NCBI GenBank assembly: GCA_949372595.1
Contig: CASIAN010000009.1
Location: 62,001 to 126,000 of the forward strand
Direction: 5' to 3'
DNA: 64,000 nt
From: CPC320 sp002336405
GTDB lineage: Bacteria; Pseudomonadota; Alphaproteobacteria; Rhodobacterales; Rhodobacteraceae
Shown piece after piece: positions 60,881-64,000 of the stretch. The notes below the pieces were generated by a model, which searched no databases, was not told the origin of the DNA, and saw only the letters and a program-made list of their open reading frames with translations. Numbering within the stretch: position 1 is the stretch's first letter; the number at the start of each line of letters is the position of its first letter. The translations under genes were made by a program, and so were the position numbers.

Positions 60881-61183
60881 TTACGCGGGCAGATCGCGTG
60901 GTAGAGCCGATAGAGCACCGTTGCGTGCCGTGCCGTCGGCCTTGGTGGGAAGCTCAATTTCCATGCAGGTTCCGCCATTTACCAGCGCCCATGCGTTGCC
61001 TTGATAATCGACCGATGAGGTTCCGGCACAAGTTGTTCCCGGGCCAGCGGCACAATCGTTTTCTCCAGCTAGAGAAACACCAAAGCATTTTTCTTGTTCG
61101 CCAGAAACTGCCATTGTTGCTATGGTTGCAAGTGCTGTCGCCACTGCGCTTGCAATAGCGACTGTTTTTAGGGTGTGTGACAT
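60881..61183 (-). CDS. bufA1: DUF2282 bufferin-type precursor peptide
   Basis: 100 residues. A long export signal (VAIASAVATALATIATMAVSG) is followed by a mature part with four Cys at 33, 44, 52 and 73. The spacing and text are those of DUF2282: EKCFGVSLAGENDCAAG, CAGTSS, DYQGNAWALV and GGTC. The leader is not removed by a dedicated protease; the peptide is exported to the periplasm. By analogy with bufferins some Cys become thiooxazoles and the product binds copper or similar metals. GTGAAG lies before the ATG. First gene of the cluster; two palindromes lie just upstream. Confidence 0.93.
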   Translation of the reverse strand: MSHTLKTVAIASAVATALATIATMAVSGEQEKCFGVSLAGENDCAAGPGTTCAGTSSVDYQGNAWALVNGGTCMEIELPTKADGTARNGALSALPRDLPA

Positions 61184-61196
61184 ATCTTCACTTTCA

Positions 61197-61245
61197 TATA
61201 CTAAAGTATAGTTAAAATATATTCGTTATAAAAATTTTAACGAAT
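61197..61245 (-). promoter_or_regulatory. Promoter/operator region of the bufferin cluster with two palindromes
   Basis: TATACT (61197-61202) and AGTATA (61205-61210) form a 6-bp repeat with 2-nt spacer, 14 bp before the bufA1 start. ATTCGTTA (61221-61228) and TAACGAAT (61238-61245) form a perfect 8-bp repeat with a 9-nt spacer. The region is AT-rich and probably contains the -10 element. Either palindrome may be the site of a metal-responsive regulator; none is encoded next to the cluster. Confidence 0.55.
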
Positions 61246-61479
61246 TATTATCTTTTAGTATGGATGGTGTCAATCCTGCGAATCACAATCCCGTAAAGCG
61301 GAATAAACTCCCCGTGAGGTTGGCGTTAGACTGTATGCGTTACCTAAAGCCGACGCCATTTAGTCACCATGCCTTAAGGTCGCTTTAATGCGACGGCGAC
61401 ACGCCGGGACTATATAGAGTCTTTGAAGTGCCTAGCCCGCCAAATAGTCAATGTTATGCAAGAATTTCCAAACGTGTAA

Positions 61480-63426
61480 TTATACCTGATCGGGTGGCGT
61501 TGCCTCTAAGGCCAGTGTGATGGCGGTCTCGTCCAACCCGGCCATACGGGTCTGTTTTTCGCCCAGCCTTCGGATGCTGACGGTGTGGTCTGCGACTTCT
61601 TTCATGCCACAGGCCAAGATCACCGGCACTTTGCCAAGCGAATGTTCGCGAACCTTGTAGTTGATCTTTTCATTGCGCAGATCAGCCTCGGCCCGAATGC
61701 CGCGCGCGATCAGGGCGTCGACGACCTGTTGGCAATATTCATTGGCGTCTGTCACAATCGAGGTGACGACAACTTGTCTTGGCGCCAGCCAGAAAGGCAA
61801 TCTTCCGGCAGAGTTTTCTATCAGAATTCCAATGAAACGTTCAAAAGATCCCACACAAGCGCGGTGCAGCATTACGGGACGATGTTTGGCACCATCTTCG
61901 GCGATGTAGGTTGCATCCAGTCGCTCTGGTAGCACAAAATCAACCTGCAATGTGCCACATTGCCAATCGCGCCCGATCGCATCGGTCAAGACGAATTCAA
62001 GTTTTGGTCCGTAAAATGCGCCTTCGCCGGGGTTGAGCTCGTACGCACAGCCCGCAGCTTCAGTTGCAGCTTTCAAAGAGGCTTCTGCTTTGTCCCATAC
62101 GCTGTCATCCCCAGAACGCTGTTCGGGCCGGTCGGAAAATTTCACTGAAAAGCTTTCAAACCCGAGATCGCGATAGACAGTAGACAGAAAGTTGATGAAT
62201 TTTTTGGTTTCATATTCGATCTGGTCTTCACGGCAAAAGATATGTCCGTCATCTTGCGTAAAGCCACGCACCCGCATAATCCCGTGCAGTGCCCCCGAGG
62301 GTTCATAGCGGTTGCAACTGCCAAATTCGGCCATCCGCAGGGGCAGATCGCGATAGGACTTCAGGCCTTGATTGAAGATCTGAACGTGACAGGGGCAGTT
62401 CATCGGCTTCAAGGCGTTTATCGCTTTTTCGCGCGCGTGCTCTTCGTCAACCTCGACGATAAACATGTTTTCTTGGTATTTATCCCAGTGGCCTGAGGCC
62501 TCCCACAGCTTGCGGTCGACCACTTGCGGTGTGTTGACCTCGACATAGCCGTCGCGGGTTTGCTGGCGGCGCATATAATCTTGTAGCGTGGTATAAATGC
62601 GCCAGCCGTTAGGATGCCAAAAGACTTGACCGGGGGCCTCTTCTTGCATGTGGAACAGGCCCATTTCACGCCCCAGCTTGCGGTGGTCGCGTTTGGCGGC
62701 CTCTTCGAGCATCAGCATATGGGCTTTGAGGCTTTCTTTGTTAAGAAACGCCACGCCATAAATCCGTTGCAGCATCGCTCGGTTGCTATCGCCGCGCCAA
62801 TAGGCCCCGGCAATCGACATCAGCTTGAACCCGTCAGCTGGCACCTGGCCGGTGTGTTGCAGATGCGGGCCGCGGCACAGATCCTGCCAATCACCATGCC
62901 AGTACATCCGCAGCGGTTCGTCGCCCGGAATCGCCTCAATCAACTCGACTTTATAGGGTTCGTTCGTGTCGTGGTAATGCTGGGTCGCGGCTGACCTGCT
63001 CCAGATTTCGGTGCGAACCGGATCGCGCAGGTTAATGATTTCCTTCATCCTTTTCTCGATCACACCAAGATCCTCGGGGGTGAATGGCTCGGCGCGGTCA
63101 AAATCATAATACCAACCGTCCTTGATAACGGGTCCAATGGTCACTTTCACATCGGGCCAGATCTCTTGCACAGCGCGGGCCATAATATGGGCCAGATCAT
63201 GGCGTACCAGCTCCAGCGCCGGAGCGCTGTCTTTCATGGTGTTGATGGCGATGCCGCTGTCACAGTTGATCGGCCACTGCAGATCCCAATGGGCATCGTT
63301 AACCGTGGCACTTATGGCTTTTTTGCCCAGCGAAGTGGCGATGTCTGTCGCGACCTCGCCCGCAGTAATGCCGGCGTCATAAAGACGTTGATTGCCATCT
63401 GGAAGCGTAAGTGTGATCTGGGACAT
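61480..63426 (-). CDS. thrS: Threonyl-tRNA synthetase
   Basis: Charges tRNA-Thr and edits Ser-tRNA-Thr. About 648 residues. The order is an N-terminal TGS domain (ITLTLPDGNQRLYDAG), an editing domain with HDLAHIMARAVQE and CRGPHL, then the class II core with motif 2 (LPLRMAEFGSCNRYEPSGALHG, overview), catalytic zinc Cys/His residues in MNCPCHV and a C-terminal anticodon-binding domain. ATG 63426 has GAGGAGG 6 nt upstream. A terminator-like hairpin lies about 140 nt upstream in the leader. Confidence 0.97.
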   Translation of the reverse strand: MSQITLTLPDGNQRLYDAGITAGEVATDIATSLGKKAISATVNDAHWDLQWPINCDSGIAINTMKDSAPALELVRHDLAHIMARAVQEIWPDVKVTIGPVIKDGWYYDFDRAEPFTPEDLGVIEKRMKEIINLRDPVRTEIWSRSAATQHYHDTNEPYKVELIEAIPGDEPLRMYWHGDWQDLCRGPHLQHTGQVPADGFKLMSIAGAYWRGDSNRAMLQRIYGVAFLNKESLKAHMLMLEEAAKRDHRKLGREMGLFHMQEEAPGQVFWHPNGWRIYTTLQDYMRRQQTRDGYVEVNTPQVVDRKLWEASGHWDKYQENMFIVEVDEEHAREKAINALKPMNCPCHVQIFNQGLKSYRDLPLRMAEFGSCNRYEPSGALHGIMRVRGFTQDDGHIFCREDQIEYETKKFINFLSTVYRDLGFESFSVKFSDRPEQRSGDDSVWDKAEASLKAATEAAGCAYELNPGEGAFYGPKLEFVLTDAIGRDWQCGTLQVDFVLPERLDATYIAEDGAKHRPVMLHRACVGSFERFIGILIENSAGRLPFWLAPRQVVVTSIVTDANEYCQQVVDALIARGIRAEADLRNEKINYKVREHSLGKVPVILACGMKEVADHTVSIRRLGEKQTRMAGLDETAITLALEATPPDQV

Positions 63427-63561
63427 GGTTGTCCTCCTCGTCGTTTTGGCGCCTACCAAGCGCCCGGTTGCGGGTATGATACTTAAATTTATCGTAAAAC
63501 GTTTGGCCTTGCGTAGCAAGGCGTAACTACCTTTATAATATGCAAAAAAAATGGTTTGGCA

Positions 63562-63592
63562 AAAAAATCAAGACCCCTGAGGCAGGTCAGTT
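63562..63592 (-). promoter_or_regulatory. Terminator-like hairpin in the thrS leader
   Basis: On the minus strand GACCTG is followed after a short loop by CAGG and GGTC, able to pair with two bulged G, and then TTGATTTTTTT. It lies 136 nt before the thrS start with no gene in between on that strand. It could attenuate thrS transcription. The stem is imperfect, so the evidence is moderate. Confidence 0.4.
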
Positions 63593-63723
63593 CTCTAAGG
63601 CTGGTCATGTCTTATGGTCGAAAAATCAGTCTAAAAAAACACACGATTAAACAGTGAACGCGGCAACAAGCGCTTGTAAAATACAGCTTGGTGTTGTTTT
63701 TGGTCGCCAAGCAGGAGGGTGAC

Positions 63724-64000
63724 ATGGCAACACACCGTTATTTTAAGACCGCTCAGGGTCGTGAGCTCGCCTATCATCACAGCGAGGGGACTGGCCCGGC
63801 AATCGTTTTCCTGAGTGGGTTTAAATCCGATATGCAAGGCACCAAGGCGGTGCATCTTGAAGCCTGGGCCAGACGCAGCGGGCGGGCATTTCTGCGGTTT
63901 GATTATTCTGGTCACGGCCAGTCTTCGGGCGCGTTTACCGATGGGTGTATCAGCGACTGGTCTGAGGATGCGGTGGCGGCAGTGACCCATTTAATCGACG
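63724..64000 (+). CDS. Alpha/beta hydrolase, 5' part, cut by the window end
   Basis: The first 92 residues are visible. MATHRYFKTAQGRELAYHH is followed by IVFLSGFKSDMQGTKAVHLE (oxyanion loop with GFKSDM) and FLRFDYSGHGQSSG. GFKSDM and the FDYSGHG motif suggest the ABHD10/serine-hydrolase-like group with roles in deacylation. AGGAGG lies 5 nt before the ATG. Divergent from thrS; the nucleophile elbow is beyond the window. Confidence 0.9.
   Translation, partial: MATHRYFKTAQGRELAYHHSEGTGPAIVFLSGFKSDMQGTKAVHLEAWARRSGRAFLRFDYSGHGQSSGAFTDGCISDWSEDAVAAVTHLID

Noticed and set aside
61260..61388. 42-codon open frame on the plus strand between bufA1 and thrS
   Set aside because: No ribosome-binding site and no recognisable features; it overlaps nothing that supports it.

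Overview
The window looks like a chromosomal segment of an alphaproteobacterium of the Rhodobacteraceae (Roseobacter-like). The supporting evidence is a C4-pathway 5-aminolevulinate synthase very close to Rhodobacter HemA, a RodZ-like HTH/membrane protein, a DUF4167 protein, the gram-negative outer-membrane run lptF-lptG-lptD-surA-pdxA-rsmA, a divergent pepA-holC pair and an nrdR-ribD pair. Most of it is housekeeping DNA with dense, often overlapping genes. Accessory stretches and gene decay are scattered through it. I see no rRNA, tRNA, CRISPR array or intact mobile element.

Layout. 0.2-5.3 kb: a dehalogenase-like hydrolase, an M20 peptidase, hemA and a rodZ-like gene. 5.3-6.4 kb: a decayed IS481-type insertion sequence. 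6.5-13.3 kb: a BepA-like M48 protease, a class I aminotransferase, a cell-wall amidase, selO, a GNAT enzyme and a nucleoside hydrolase. 13.4-18.8 kb: an apparent iron-responsive operon of DUF4856 protein, di-iron membrane hydroxylase, FbpA-type binding protein and FbpB-type permease, headed by a perfect TGA-N9-TCA box. 18.9-25.6 kb: mazG, an M20 amidohydrolase, agmatinase, a truncated GNAT gene, a DMT exporter, and prfA-prmC. 25.7-34.1 kb: DUF4167 and the lptF/lptG/lptD/surA/pdxA/rsmA operon. 34.2-37.4 kb: pepA-holC, a retropepsin-like protease and marC. 37.7-42.3 kb: an HxlR regulator, a SnoaL-like protein, an ABC-F protein, a GNAT enzyme, ndk and a TfoX-C-like pseudogene. 42.5-46.6 kb: cysS-cimA and a lipase-like hydrolase. 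46.8-54.3 kb: a small membrane protein, nrdR-ribD, an antisense capsule block (kpsS, OPX lipoprotein, kpsC) and ribE. 54.7-58.3 kb: a P-loop kinase pseudogene, an SDR, divergent metF/metR and a cold-shock gene. 58.6-61.2 kb: a complete bufferin-type RiPP cluster. 61.5-64 kb: thrS and the 5' part of another hydrolase.

Two systems stand out. The first is the bufferin-like cluster: a DUF2282 precursor with four Cys, a DUF692/MNIO iron oxidase, a DUF2063 partner and a DoxX membrane protein. It is expected to make a thiooxazole-modified periplasmic metal-binding peptide, and two palindromes lie in front of it. The second is the iron operon. It couples an imelysin-like DUF4856 protein with EF-hand-like loops and a fatty acid/sterol hydroxylase-family protein to FbpA/FbpB, but it has no FbpC ATPase in the window. 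That gene set has no assigned joint function that I know of.

Other context signals are the capsule-export block lying antisense between ribD and ribE, several recent-looking pseudogenes (IS481 transposase, TfoX-C, GNAT, P-loop kinase), and clean operator-like palindromes at metF/metR, at nrdR/small membrane protein, and upstream of hxlR. All calls come from reading the sequence; no database search was run.
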